From Cladobotryum mycophilum (taxonomy: Eukaryota > Ascomycota > Sordariomycetes > Hypocreales > Hypocreaceae): 64,000 bases of DNA. A model generated the notes under the pieces. It was not told where the DNA came from, did not search any database, and saw nothing but the letters and a program-made list of their open reading frames with translations. Position numbers and translations under genes: made by a program. Within the stretch, counting starts at the first letter, position 1; each line of letters begins with the position of its first letter. Shown here piece by piece: positions 1 through 13,437 of this stretch. The DNA is taken from positions 1,426,001 to 1,490,000 of the forward strand of contig JAVFKD010000004.1 of assembly GCA_036429605.1 (NCBI GenBank). Reading direction: 5' to 3'.

Positions 1-3000
1 TGTGTGGTGTTGAAAATAGTGAGTGCGGTTGGTGTGGCTGGAATTAAAAACAGCGAGGCGTCGAAGCCAGGGAGAGAAAAGTGTTGTTCCTGCAGCCTCA
101 AAAGGTCTGCTCGTTGGCGTAGAAACACCGGGTAATGCAGTGAATGAGGACCAAACAAAAACGAAGGGAGAGGAAAAAGACACAAACAGGACCAAAAAAA
201 AAAAGAGGATGCTACCTACCAAAAGCGGGAGATGAACAAGTGAATGTCTCCCCTACAGATGCTGCTCAAGCAGATTTAAGTCCTTGTTGATGCGACGGCT
301 GGAAATGTCGAATGCAGGCAGCAAGGCAAATGGAAGGATATCGAATCTGGTCGATGAGGCTCGATGTATCGTACTTGAAATGTCCGGCACGAGATCCAAC
401 AAACCCAGACTCGAATGTCCGTTTTTGGTTCTTCACTTCAAATCAACTTCTTTTTGTTTTATTTGTTGTCTACACACACGAGGCAACGACCCGATGGTGA
501 CGGACGACGGCGGCGATAGAGCGCTTTGAAGTCTTCGTCGGATATCAACGAGATCGGTTGCACACGCAAGGAGCGACGGCTTAAGGAACGTGTTCCAGTT
601 CTTTTTTGCCTGTACGCAGGGAGGGGACGTCGACACCGTTCAACCTAAAGAGCGGGTCCGCTTTCTTGTCTTGTCTTGTTTTTTTTTGCTTCTTCTTCTT
701 CCGCTCTTCTTCTCCAAACGCGCTTCAAGATAAGGGAGAGGCTGTTCAGCGGACGTCGAGCTGATGCGAAAGATTAAATGCGCAGCGGCGTGGCGTCCGT
801 TGACGAAGATTGAAGGCTGAGTGAGAGAGAGATAGAGAGAGACAGAGAGAATGAGGGGAGGAAGCAAGACCCTCCGAAAGGTGAAGTGGGGTGGGGTCTG
901 ACGTCGGTGGGGTGGGAAGAGAGAGAGAGAGGGAGAAAAAAATTAAAGAATGGCCAAACGTATGTGGTAGGTACGTAGGGCCGTCGGTCGGAGCTTCCGC
1001 GCAAGAATAGCGAAAATGCGGATGGGGGAGGGCTGGGTACTTATAATTCTGCTATGGTCTGCTATGGCAGGTCCAGGGCAGGGCTAGGCATGACTCCCAG
1101 GCAACAACACCCACCTGTGGCGTCGCTTCTGGCAGACCCGGCCTGAGCTTAGTGTCAATGCTAGCGCCGGGGACAGCCAATCAGGGGTCCAGCCTGCTGT
1201 GATTTTATCTCCTTTTGCCCACCTTGTCCCCCAGAAGACCCCCTGAGGTACCTCGGTAGCATGCAGAACTTCGCGGTACCAACGCTGTGGGACAAGGAAG
1301 TTGGGGCACGGTCGGGCTGGTGGTCACGGCTTTTCCAGGGCTTTCGTGGTAGAAGTTACAGCAGAAGGCCAAATTCAGTTTCTTTTCAAACCTATTGCAT
1401 TCATTCTCTTTGCTTTCCTTTCCCTTTCTTTCTTCTCTCTCTCTCTTTTCTTTCTTTCTTTCTTTTTCATATTTCAAAGTCGCTTTGAATACGACTGCAC
1501 TGCACTGCGCTTGTTTTGCTTGCTTGCCTGCTTCCAGCTCCTACATACATATATATATATATGCGGCAGGACCGTGGTAAACTTGCAGTTCCTCACCGCA
1601 TCTCGAGGAGCGAGCGAGCAAGCAGGCAAACGCAAAGCAACGCATGTTTGTGCCCTATCTGTCGAAGTTTATCCATCGTACGGCGTCAACCACCTCATCG
1701 TCATCATCATCAAAGCGCAGCCCACACCCGCCACTAGACGAAGGAATAAACCATGGGAGAGGGAGAAAAATGCAACGAAGGCACACGGCGGATCAGCAAT
1801 AAAAAAATCGATAATCGAACACGGATGAGATGGCGAAATATTGAATGAAGAGGATCCAACGGAGAAATATTGCGGAGTGGTCTTCCCATACCACTTACTG
1901 CTAGGTACTTCCTTTCGCCTGAATTGCCAGCCCAGCTTTGGATGCGCGCAAGTCGTCTTTTGCTGGGGCGAGCGATGGCAATCAGCTCGGATGGGGCTGG
2001 ACATGGACCCGCGGTTGGCCGCGTCGCGCTGCTCATTTGCCCTTTGCCCCCTTTTTGAACCCACCAGCCACTCCCTAAAATTGCGTTTTTTCGCCGCCCC
2101 CTCCCACGCACTTGTTCACTCGCATCTTGGTCGAATCCTCCCTCTTCCCTCTTTCCCACCCACCAACAAGCAAGACCAGCCCGCCCAGCCAGGCCCAGCC
2201 TTTATAACACGTTTTCTTTGAAACACGCAGCCTCTCCCCTTTGCCCCCCTGAAAGGATTGTTCGTGGTTTGGGGATTACGAATCACTGGCAACACCACGG
2301 TTGTTTTACTGACAGACCTTTTACGTCTCATGACTTGAATGATGTCTGTAACAAATAACTAGACTATTGACCCAACAGAACAGAACAGAAAACAATCTCT
2401 TTTTTTTTTTTTTTTTTTTCACGGAGTACGCGATGACGACTCATGTTGCACACATCGCGCAAAAGGGACAGGCTCAGAATTTTCACAAGCCGTCCCGACT
2501 GCGCCTGTGTGCATGTGCGTGGGCAGAATTTTGGGGGAGGCAAAAGGTTTGGGAAATGTGCCCTTGTTGACGCGTGTGAGTCATTGATTCTCTTTGATTC
2601 TCGACCAACCGTCCACTTTGAGCCGCATCCACCCACAACCTGGGCTGCTTGCGGACTGTGAGTGGCTGGCAGTCCTACGTACCGGGTACTTTTCTGAACC
2701 CGAGCCTGATTTCTCATCACGGATTGTACTTCTCACCGACGCCAGCATATTATTTGCGAGTCAAATTTGCCATGGCAATATGTGTCGCGAACTGACTCTC
2801 AGCGTGTCAACGTAAGATTCTGGTACAAAGAGCAACTTGACTGTGTTTTTTTTGTTCTTTCTGTGCTTCTTCTGCCAGATGCTGGCTCTTGCGTCCAGAA
2901 ATGATGGCATGCAAGTTGCGATGGCGGCAGTATTTGATTGTCCGACGATCGACCAGGTATGGCTACATTGGCCGCACAAGCCAACAACTTTTGTTCATCC

Positions 3001-3871
3001 CCAACAAAGTACCTCCTTAACAATTTTCCAACCCCGCGACTTTGAAAATTTTTTGTTCATAAATGTTGCACCACCACCCCTCTAGTGTCATGCCGCTAGC
3101 CTTGATAAGGACACCTTGTTATTTTCTTTCTCACTTCTTGGTTCCAATTTCAGTGATACGGCGTAATATCGCCTTGTCAAACAGAAACGTGGAGTTTTTT
3201 TGGGCTTGGACGAAATGGCGTTAATGAAATAAAATAGTCATTGTCACTGGTGATGCAGATAGTCCTGGGTTGTGAAAAAATTATTCCAGCCATTGTTTTT
3301 TTTTAACCTTCTGGGCTTGTTGAAGAGTGCATTTCAGGGTCTTGGACGCGGTGCAATGCAGTGCAGTGCAGAAAAACAAAAACAAATTACTTATGAAATG
3401 AGGCGGCAAGCCGGCATGAAGGGGGAGGGAGCATGCCATGTCTGTCTGCCCAATTGCTTGGCCGTCCCTCCCTTCTTGGCAAAAAAAAGTTGCAACAAAA
3501 AAAAGAATGATGCATGTCTCTCTTTGACAGGTCTCAGTCAGAACAAAACAAACGGTTTTTTTTTTACGCCCGTTCAGTTTGGGCCAAAAAAACCCCAAAA
3601 TTTTGTCTAGAACCTGGATGACTCGCAGAAGAAAATCCCATGCTTTTTTGTTTTGTTTTATTTTGTTTTGTTTATTTGTTCTGGAACCAATTCCAACTAC
3701 CACCACAAGATTCGCCCAGAAGCGGTATAAATCTGTCAAAAGAACCCAAGTGCCTTCCCCCCTTCCGACGCCGTCAACACTCATGGTAGTCCATCTAAAG
3801 CTATCAAATACATGCATAAAAATAGATATGAAAAGAAAGAAGGAAAGAAAGAAAGAAATCATTGGAATCCT
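1..3871. other. Gene-free region, probable upstream region of a gene beyond the left edge
   Basis: I see no reading frame with a recognisable product. The first 1 kb is purine-rich on the plus strand (GA tracts near 826-850 and 917-936), so it is pyrimidine-rich on the minus strand, as in leaders of genes transcribed leftwards. CT tracts occur near 1435-1465, a T run of about 20 at 2400-2419, and several A/T runs between 3290 and 3660. Open frames here are short and low in complexity. That a gene starts just left of the window is inference. Confidence 0.5.
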
Positions 3872-5837
3872 TTACGTCATATAGTATTTCGGTCCTTCAC
3901 CACCTTGGGGTACCTGCCAGTTAATGTCTTGTTGAGGAGCCTTGATATCGCACGTCTTGCAGTGAATGCAGCTATTGACGTCATGTTAGCGAGAACTGTG
4001 CCTTGGAAAGACAGACAAGCTTGGGGGCCGAAAGGGAGAGAGAGAGAAAGTGACTTACTTTTGTGCGTTAATCTGGAACCGCACGCCGTGTGGCTTTGAC
4101 CCGTCCTCAACGTATTCATAGACGCCAGCTGGGCAGAAGCGATTCTCCAAACCCTTGAACGCCGGGTAGGCCTTGTCTGTGTGCGCATCCCAGTCTTTGA
4201 CCTGGAGGTGAACTGGCTGATCTTCCTCATGGTTGGTGCCGGTTCGGGAAACACTAGTAAGGATATCAAAGGTAATCTTGCCATCTGGCTTCTCATACTC
4301 AATCTTGGGGTATTGGTCCGCTGGCTTGGTCGCTGCATGGTCAGGCTTGCCATGCTTGAACGTCCAAGGCACTCTTCCCTTGAAGATGTAGGCCTCCAGG
4401 CCAGAATACATGATGCCACCGTACAGGCCGAGGGGGTTGTGGAAAGATGGTCGCATGTTGCGCACCTCCTTGAGCTCTTTCCAGATGGATGATTTGCGCA
4501 GAGAATCCTCATAGTCATACAGGAATACCGTTCCCTCGTTGGGTTCCTTCAAGGCGTTCCAAGCAGCCTCGGCGGCCAGCATACCAGACCTCATCGCATT
4601 GTGTGTTCCCTTGACCTTGGGAACATTGACGAAACCTGCGGAATCTCCAATAAGGGCGCCACCCGGGAAGGCTACCTTGGGGATAGACTGGAAACCACCT
4701 TCAACGAGAGAACGGGCGCCGTAGGATATGCACTTGCCGCCCTCGAGGACATTCTTGAACAATGGATGCTGCTTGAGCTTCTGGAACTCCTGATAGGGCG
4801 AAAGCCAGGGGTTCTCGTAGTCCAACGACACTACCAATCCCAAACTTACGAGGTTCTCACCAAAATGATACATGAATGAGCCGCCATACACGTCCTTGGG
4901 TAGAGGATAGCCCATAGAGTGTACTATCAGACCCTTCTCAAACTTGGCGGGGTCAATCTCCCAGACCTCCTTAACACCCAAACCATAAGTCTGATGTTGG
5001 CTATCCCTTCGCAAATCAAACTTGCTGATGACTTGCTTGCTCAAGCTACCGTGGCAGCCCTCGCCAAACATTGTTACTTTTGCGTGAAACTCCATACCTC
5101 GCTCAAACGAGTCTCTTGGCTTGCCATCCCGTCCGATACCCAAATCATTCGTAGCGACACCCTTGACAGACCCATCAGAGTTATATAAAACCTCGGAAGC
5201 AGAAAATCCGGGATACACTTCAACACCGACTTCCTCCGCGCGCTCGCCGAGCCATTTAACGAACTGGTTCAGGCTAACAATGTAGTTTCCGTGGTTGTGC
5301 ATCTGCGGGGGCAGGAATCGGTATGGCTGCCGTCTTGGTGAGGAAGCGCATCTTATCGGTGCCGGCGGGGGTTGCATGTTCGAATCGCGAGGGGTTTGAC
5401 TCATCGAGCCAGTCGGGGATGAGCTCATTGATGGATGACGGCTGGATGACGGCGCCAGACAGAATATGGGCGCCAATATCCCCAGCCTTTTCCAACACGA
5501 GAACTCGGAAATCTTCATTGCCGGCTTCGTTGGCCAATTGTTTTAATCGAATGGCCGCGCTGAGACCTGCGGGGCCACCACCCACAATGCACACGTCGAC
5601 CTGGTCAGACTCGCGATCGATGGTCGCGGGGTCGAAAGAATCGTCGGCGTCGGCCATACGAAGTATCCTCCCCGTGCTAAACGTCCTCGTCGCAGCCATT
5701 GGGCTACCTATTAACGGCCGAGAAAGGAGGGGCGTTCTTCTTGTGGCAACAGCGTAACGAAGGTTTCTTGCCGGTCGACATCTCGCAATCGCTTGTGTGC
5801 CCCGCTGGACACATCTTGATACGGGCATCGAGGCCAT
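3872..5837 (-). CDS. etfdh: Electron transfer flavoprotein:ubiquinone oxidoreductase (ETF-QO), with an apparent frameshift
   Basis: ETF-QO is an inner mitochondrial membrane flavoprotein that passes electrons from ETF to ubiquinone, linking fatty-acid and amino-acid oxidation to the respiratory chain. Exons are 5837-4059 and 3971-3872, with a GTAAGT...AATAG intron at 3972-4058. The N-terminus is rich in Arg and Ser (mitochondrial type). An FAD Rossmann motif GGGPAG lies at about residue 86. The central region matches the family closely (MHNHGNYIVSLNQF, FAEGCHG-like, GTHNAMRSGMLAAE). The C-terminus carries the four 4Fe-4S cysteines: one in FCPAGVYEY and three in CIHCKTCD, the latter restored only by the splice. 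The frame breaks at a run of five C (minus strand; 5307-5311). The family sequence continues across it, but the frame needs one base fewer or two more. There is no GT donor nearby for an intron. The Met at 5837 was chosen because the targeting sequence starts there; an upstream in-frame Met lies at 6029. Confidence 0.95.
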
Positions 5838-7991
5838 TGTGATGTATGAGCCTGAAAATAGTGCCCTGCAGAGGCGCAATCGTTTCCAGTCGAGAGAGGG
5901 TGGAGGACGACGGGGTGGTTGTTGTGTAGGTTTGGAATGTCTGCTGCCATGATACGTCAAGAAACGGGTATCCGGGTTACCATTGCCTGCTTGGCAATTG
6001 GCTGCTTCAGACCCAGTTTTGAGAATCATATAGCCGACCTAAGCCGGAGGGGCAGTTGACATTGAAGGTACCTGTGGAGGGTGGAGCTTGTCGTATAAAG
6101 CATGTGAAACAACTCGGCTTAGGATGTACCAGAAGGGTTCCTTGTTTCGCCTCAATCACAAGCCTAAAATAACCGTTTTGCCAATGAAGGGATCGTGACG
6201 TCCCGTCGTCTGTTTGAGCCATTTAGAGCCATTTGGCCCAATACCCGAGCTGGGAGTATTAATAGGTTTTTTTAATGAGGTGTGAGAAGTATCAGTATAA
6301 AGTAATCTGAAGGCAGCTACTTGATTGTCACTGTTGATCAGATTGTTGGCATGTCAATGTCTACGTCATTCCGGTATTGGATCGCATTAAGTTATACTGA
6401 GTACATATTAAACAATTTCCAACCGATGTCTATCATCCCGATATTACAGATCGCCCAGACATGTGCAACAGTCAGCCAATTATATTTCATGGCAATGCCA
6501 TCGCTCTACCAAATTTAGCTCATCAATTCCCGACATACATAGTGGTGTTTACTACTTTAAGTCATCCGATTTATTCAACAGCCACACACCAAAGACGAAA
6601 ATCGCAACTCTGTTTCACAAACGATTGATCTAATAGGTGCTGTACCATATTTCTTGATTATGTGAAACTGTAGATACTTTTTTTTTAATTTTTTTATCTG
6701 GGAGGTACATTGGTACCTAATATATTTATAAAAACTGAAGCTGTCAAGTTCATTACTTTGAGAGATGCAACGGGAATTAAAAGTATCCCTGCTACGAAGG
6801 CGTTAGAGACATGATATAAACACCATATACAGTAACCTAGATGCATATGGGAAAATAGAAAGCCTTTTAAACATACTTGATAAGCTCTTTGAATAGTGAT
6901 GAGCCATTTCCTCCTCAACCCCCCTACCCGTTGACCTCTGTTACAAAGTCTCGCGAGTTCCTCTGGTTACCTACCTATCTTACCTATCAAGACCCTGACT
7001 CGTTTCTGAAAAGTGGCTGCAGGCAACAACAAGTTACTAACGAAATATGGCAGGTTTTTATTATTATTATTATTCATAAGAAAATACACACATCTATTAT
7101 TTAGCATAGCAATCTTCAAAGAATGCTGCAACAATGGGCACAAGGTCAACTCCTCCATTGGTGATGCATTTACCTACCCTAAAGGTCAAATGACCCCCCA
7201 GATTTTGGCTGTTGGAGCTAATGCCAAGCGTGCAGTGAATCACACCCTCCAAGCAAATTGCCCCGAGTCCACCCCGCACAAGCTTGAGACATGGAGACAG
7301 GACAAAGCCAAAACAACAACACCAACACCAACACCATGGCCTGCCCATCTCCTTGACGAACTCTGAATGAAACACGGGTATTTACAGGAGAGAAGTTGCA
7401 CAGCCTACGAGATAACGCAGAATACGAGAAAACTCCTCTACTTTGTTGTACAGCGCAGCAGAATGCCCCCCCCCTGGCTGGCTCTGCTTCGTATACCTAG
7501 GGTAGTCTTACGAAATTTGAAATTACCATCTAACGTGGACATCGTGGCCGCGTCTAGGTCCCACCGTCTACGCGATCCCGGGTGAGATGAGATATGCACC
7601 CAGCTTCCCCGCCACAGTCACAGACTCTTCTCCTCACAGCCCAAATAAAAAGAAAAAAGAGTGCGGAGGTTGTAAGGTAGTAGACCGCAAGGGTAAGGTT
7701 GTCTATGAGCAGGTGACCTCCTCCCCCCCCCGAAAATGAGTGATTCAGGTTACATTGCAGATGGCTTCTTGACACCTCTAGCAACCCGTGAAATGTCTTA
7801 GATTTAATTTGTGTGTATTCTTGTACTTGAAGAAGGCGACTGCTACTTTTTTCCTAATGCCTCGGCCATTCCTTCCAAGAACATGTCTGCAGGCTGGACA
7901 TCATCATAGTGGTTCGAAAACGGAGCATCGCATTTTGGTTCACAGAATCATTATCGCTGCCATTATCGTCACCACCCTCATCATCATCAAT
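5838..7991. other. AT-richer intergenic region between divergent ETF-QO and GH125 genes
   Basis: This is a shared upstream region of two divergently transcribed genes. About 6240-7120 is clearly richer in A and T than its surroundings, with T and A runs (6680-6698) and an ATT repeat at 7059-7075. There is no recognisable protein, and no terminal repeats or transposase fragment, so I do not call a mobile element. Promoter elements were not resolved. Confidence 0.5.
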
Positions 7992-9685
7992 ATGAAGTAT
8001 TCACTTATACATCTAACATTGGCGACTGCCGCCGTCGCTGTGCCCGCAGCCAACTGTCCCAAGTACACAGACTACGCAGGCCAGCGACATACTCCCTACT
8101 CAAGCGGGAAATATGCACTTCCCTATCAACGACCCGGCGATGATTGTCGATCGTATGGGGTCCCCGAAGTAGAGCAAACCATCAAGGATATGCAGAGCAA
8201 AATCAAGGACCCGGATCTGTACTGGCTGTTTCAGAATACATGGCCCAACACTGTGGATACAACCGTATTATGGACGGGCGCGGCAGCTGATAATGCGAAT
8301 GAAGAGGTAAAGCAAATGCAAAATCAAACAACCCAAAAAGGAGCTGGAATTATTCATATTGACCATGGTTTCGTAGCTGGCCTTTGTCATCACCGGCGAC
8401 ATCAATGCCATGTGGCTGCGAGACAGTGCCAACCAGCTCCAATCGTATAAGCCAATCCTCAACGGAACATCCCCCAAGAACAGCAAGTTCAACATCGCCA
8501 AGCTCTACCGGGGCGTCATCAACCTCCAAGGCCGGTACATCAAGCAATTCCCCTACTGCAACGCCTTCCAGCCCCCTCCCGAGTCGAAGCTCTCCGTGAC
8601 TCCCCACAAGAGATCCATTGGGAAAAGAGACGTCGTCAACCCGCCCTACGATCCCGGCGTGGTATTTGAGTGCAAATATGAGCTGGACTCCCTGTCGGCC
8701 TTCTTGCAGCTGTCATGGGATTACTACGAGGCTACCGGGGATGCGGCGTTCTTTGGAAAGTTCAAGTGGGCGGACTCGGTACACACAATTCTCAACACCG
8801 CTCGAGACATGATGGCTGGCACCTATGCGCAGAATGGATCCGTCAACACATCGCCATACACTTGGTTTAGGCAATCCACGAGTGCTACCGAGACCGTCTC
8901 GAACAACGGTGCCGGAAACCCGGTCAATGGCAACATTGGACTCGTACGCAGCTTCTTCCGCCCGTCGGATGATTCTACGATTTACCAGTACTTTATCCCG
9001 GCCAACATGATGTTCTCGCGATACCTGAAGGCCTGCGCCCAAATCATGAAGACCATTGATCAAAAGACTGCAGCTGACATGGAGGCCATGGCTGCTGGTA
9101 TTGTCCAGGCCATCAACGAGAATGCCATAGTCAACCATCCCAAGTTTGGTCAGATGTACGCCTACGAAGTAGACGGGTTTGGGTCTTTCAATCTCATGGT
9201 AAGCACACCACTCACCTACCTACTCTTAATGCTCATGCTTCTATTTCATCCGCTAACAATATTATCAGGATGATGCGAATATCCCTTCTCTCCTCAGCAT
9301 CCCACACCTAGGCTACGAATCCGCCTCCGACTCCATCTACCAAAACACACGCAAGTTTGTCCTTAGTAAATCCAACCCTTACTATGCCTATGGCCCCATC
9401 ATCAACGCCCCTGGCGGCCCTCATCTCGGACCTGGCATGGGCTGGCCCATGGGTATCATCATGCAGATTATGACGTCCGACAACGACGATGAGATTGTCG
9501 GCGGTATCAAACAGCTTTTGAGTTCTACAAGTGGCCTCGGCCTCATGCATGAGTCTGTGAATAGCCAAAGGGATTCTTCCTGGACAAGGCCTTGGTTTGC
9601 ATGGGCAAACGGGTTGTTCGGGCAAATGTTGCTGGATCTCTCAACACGGAAGCCAGCGTTGCTATCCAGGAGTTACCAAAATTAA
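7992..9685 (+). CDS. Secreted GH125 family exo-alpha-1,6-mannosidase (DUF1237 / Mug157-like)
   Basis: This belongs to glycoside hydrolase family 125, whose characterised members remove terminal alpha-1,6-mannose. The fission-yeast relative is meiotically upregulated Mug157. Exons are 7992-8306, 8377-9198 and 9269-9685, all phase 0, giving 517 residues. Introns are GTAAAG...CGTAG and GTAAGC...ATCAG, the second with a GCTAAC branch site. A typical signal peptide occupies about residues 1-19 (MKYSLIHLTLATAAVAVPA), so the product should enter the secretory pathway. Family blocks include GDINAMWLRDSANQ, right after the first splice, then FECKYELDSL, YTWFRQS, GNPVN, GLVRSFFRPSDD, FIPANMM and the C-terminal GLMHESVN...TRPWFAWANGLFGQ. 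Substrate (cell-wall or N-glycan mannan) cannot be decided from sequence. It ends 143 bp from the 3' end of the convergent HUL5 gene. Confidence 0.93.
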
Positions 9686-9828
9686 AACGAAATAGCCCTA
9701 AAGCTAAAAAAAGACAATTTTATTCATAGCATTCATAGTAAATACTAGTATTCGGATATACTACGCCGGAGACGTTATTCCGCCGATGCTACCAAACTCC
9801 TCCCTTTTTCCCATTCCCTATCCATGCT

Positions 9829-12800
9829 TTAACTCAAATCGAACCCGGCCCCCGAAGTCACTGCATAGAGCAGCTTCTCCCTCAGCGTCGACTCCCGCCT
9901 GTATATCGGCAGCTTCAGCAAGTTGACACACGTGCTGGTGCTGGGTAGTCTCTCCTCATCCGACCCCGCGTCTCTGATGCTGAACTTTGGATTTAGCTGT
10001 GAGAAGCCCAGCAGTGGTGCTCTAGGCGTCGAGCTGACGTATTTAAGTACATTGCGCCGCTGGGTATCCGTAAAGCCGGCCATGACGTTCCAGAACATTT
10101 TGATCGTTGGGTGCTCTTCATTGTCGTCACCAATCGCGTAGACACCGCTGTACACTGTGTGACGACGCAGGTCGTTGATATCAATCTCCGTCGAGTCACC
10201 GCCCACTAATCGCTGGAGCTCGGATTGATTGAACATGGATAGCCACGAGGGTCGGATAATGTCTCGAAGCCCCCTCAGGAAAGCTGCCGTCTGCAGGGCG
10301 GGTTGAACCACAAGTCGGTGACGGGCAGTGTATGATATGTAGAGAAGGCGGTTATCGTTAGTAACGGGAATCTGGTCTCCATTGGGAATAAGCTTCTTGA
10401 TAACTGTTTGGACAGGATGTTCTCCTGGCATTGAGACTTGATCGGTAACTGTGAAGTCAAAGGACAAGTCTGAAACGTTACCAGGAAAGTTCTTGAGTAA
10501 AAGGAGTCCCTTGTAAAGTTCCCCATCCATATCCTGCAGATCGTTGATGCTACCCTTGTAGCTGTTCTCTTCTTTAGGGCCCGGAGAAGGCCACTTTAGA
10601 AGGAAAAACCCTGCAAAGGCGAGGTCGACAAGGATACCCTCGTACATGCACTTTCCGACAATGCGACCCAAGAACTCAAAGCGCCTAAGGAGGCTTGACA
10701 TGCTATCCTTCCACTCTGGATCTGACTCCTTGAATCCCTTTCGTCGTAATGATTCGCGGAATGCATCCGCCGAGATTGGGTTGGGGTACAGCAGACCCGT
10801 CTCGTTAGATGCAAACATATTAAGCCCATTCTCATTCCCAAAAGCCTCAGACGTTACGCTTATTAGGAACTCTTTGGTTACGCCACCGCCATCGATACCT
10901 GCCTCGGGCGTATCGAACTGATCGACAAAGGTAATCTGGATGGGATCTTTCAGCCCTTCACCTAGAGCATAAAACTCCTTAAAGGCATCCTCAAAAAGGT
11001 TTCCGCGGCGAATCTTCCCATGGTGCCTGGCAAATGGACTTGATGGGAAATTAGAGTTTGCCTCTCTGCGAGCTCGATCTAAATGAATGAATTGGCGGAA
11101 AATCAGAACTCGCGTCTCGAATGGAACGACGAATGGCATGTGCTTTAAGATCTCCAGTTTGGGACCCATTTCGGCGAGTCGGCGCTCCCTTTGGACCCGT
11201 CTTTGGACCGTCCTGAGTCTTTCTATCCTGGCGTGGCGAGAAAGCCGCTGGCCGGCAAAGGTGGAAATTCCAAAGTCGTTCCCAGGAGAAGACTCGATCA
11301 TATCGTCGTCCTCATCGTCACTCTCTTCGGCCTGCTCTTGATTCTGCTTCTCCTCGACAATAACAGCATTGATGAAATCCTCCTTTTCGAGTTTGCTCGT
11401 CATGAGCCAGTGGTCTGCTGGCAAGAAGTGCTTCCGAGAATCTCGTTCGTAGAGCATCTTTAATGCTGTCGTAATAATTGACCGGAGACTGTCCAAGTCC
11501 AACTTCGTCGGCGTTGTCAGGGAGGGGCCTTCGGGATTCTCGTTTGATGTTGTCGAATGGCCCTGAATTTTCTTTTCCGGATTCCAGTATGCGTCTAGTC
11601 GAGTTTTTATAGACGCATCAATAAAATCCTGGTGTCTCGTAATTTCTTGGACTTTGTAATGAAGTGTAAATGCTGTGTTTTTTAGAAAGGTGGTGAGTGC
11701 CTCCACCTCATTGAGGGACAGGCTACATGCTCTAATTCTGAACGTGGACGAATTACTCTCCAAAACACGCGGGAATATACCACTGAAAAAGTCTTCGTCA
11801 TCGCTGAGTCGGAGGATGAATATGTACAGCTCCAGAAACAAGAGGACTACTCTCCATTCTTGCTCTTCAACAGTCACATCGAAGAGTGAAGAAGCGCTGC
11901 CTAAATATCTGCGCAGAACGTCGACAGGTCTCTCCTGCTCTGTTTTCAGTTTCTGAAATACAGAGGTCTGATGCATTATCTGCCAAAGGAACTTGAGAAT
12001 AGGAATGGGGCCACGGGTAGTTGGTATTTCTTCGAGGAAGAGTCGCATGCGAACATCATCCGCCTTCCCAGGAAAGCTCTGAAGCAGCGTTAGGATGTAG
12101 CCAGCCAGGAGCCCGGTCCCGTGGAATTCTTGACTTGAAGACTGCGCTAAACTGGCAGAAAAGCCATTTAGCAACTTTGTGATACCCTCACTGTCAACTA
12201 GCGACATCAGTTGGCGGGAGACGTATGGCGGGAGAGGTTGGACGATTGAATCTTCTGATATGTCATAAGATTGATCGGATGATGCCTGTGTACTTGAACG
12301 GATGCTGATTTCAGATGAAAGAGCAGACGACTGAGTAAATAGACCACTCAGATACATCAAGTTCTGCACCGAGTCCAGCTGGGTTCGACCTAAGTCGATG
12401 AAGTGGGCAAGCAACCACAAGAGGTCATCATTCGACTTTCGATTCACGGAGCCCGAGGCGTATCCTCTCACAATCTCGGTTGCAAGCTTTTCCGTGTTTA
12501 TAATTTGCCCCAGCTCGCTGATGTTCTCCTCAAACAGACACAGGTCTGGGCTGGCTAAGAAGTGAAATGCCAGGGCTTCGTAAGAATTTATTTCTAGCGG
12601 AGTTTGCATTAATTTTTAATTCGAGATTTCTGGGGGCTGCCATGGAAAATCATGGCGGAGATTTACTAACCACTATCAGCCTGTAGAGGTGCAGAGAGGG
12701 CTTCTGGTAGAACTGCCGTCCACTCCCCCTTCTCTCTTGCTCGACAGAGTTTTGCTAACGCCGCATAATAGGTATTTATAGTTCTCGAGATCGATTGTGG

Positions 12801-13437
12801 TGCGTGGGATGTCAAACGGGTCATCAACACTAGTATTTGATGTAATGGATGGGTCGTGCTGCTATAAATTGTGTCAACATTAGGCTCTTTCTACCTGCTT
12901 ATGAAATGAGACACCATCTCGGTGCATATGAACATACCCATTTGAGGATAACACCTCTAATGCCTGTACAAGAAGTCTGGTAAAATTTTGTAACTGCAAA
13001 AGTCGGCCGTTGAAGAGGTTGAATTGCTGGAGGTTGGTGCTATTACAATCGCTGACAAATAGGAACAAACGTTGGAGGTCGTCGTTTCGGCGTGGCGAGA
13101 AGAAGATCAGGATGAGATTCGAAGCTACCGATAGCCGCCGGATAGCATCCTCGTCAGATGTAGAGCGGTATATGTCGTCGAATTCACTGCGTCGGAGCTC
13201 TTTCAAGGACACCCTGGACTGATAGCCCCTCCATGTCTTTTGGATCCTGCATGCTGCCTTGAGGCGCTGTCTCTCAGCCTGTCGCTTCTCCCGCTCCGCT
13301 TGCGCATCTGTAACGGTCTTCGTAGCGTTGGAAGCTATGGATGGGCTCCATGAAGTGTTGCTGAACGGGTTGGTGACCTGCCCGCTGAGGTTCACATTCC
13401 TGGGCCGTCTTGAGTTGCCTGTGAAGGTAGAGAACAT
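9829..13437 (-). CDS. HUL5: HECT-type E3/E4 ubiquitin ligase, Hul5/UBE3C type
   Basis: Hul5-type ligases associate with the proteasome and extend ubiquitin chains on substrates, including misfolded cytosolic proteins. Exons are 13437-12938, 12861-12671 and 12593-9829. Introns are GTATGT...TATAG (12862-12937) and GTTAGT...GCTAG (12594-12670). Phases agree throughout and give 1151 residues. The middle exon reads ...TYYAALAKLCRAREKGEW..., which joins smoothly to INSYEALAFHFLASPDL. An IQ motif (RIQKTWRGYQSR, about residues 64-75) sits near the N-terminus, as in Hul5 and UBE3C. An acidic stretch (EESDDEDDDMIESS) separates the armadillo-like middle from the HECT domain, which fills roughly the last 370 residues. 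The catalytic Cys is about residue 1119 in STSTCVNLLKLP. The ATG at 12609 lies inside the second intron and is not the start. Confidence 0.95.

Noticed and set aside
3281..3862. 193-codon minus-strand open frame
   Set aside because: It consists of poly-Phe/Lys stretches from A/T runs, with no domain.
5275..5345. An intron explaining the ETF-QO frame change
   Set aside because: No GT donor exists between the last conserved residue in one frame and the first in the next.
6240..7120. AT-rich segment as a mutated (RIP-affected) transposon
   Set aside because: No terminal repeats, no target duplication and no transposase or polymerase remnant could be read; composition alone is insufficient.
12594..12609. 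ATG at 12609 as the start of HUL5
   Set aside because: It lies inside a GTTAGT...GCTAG intron; exons upstream join in phase and carry the expected IQ motif.
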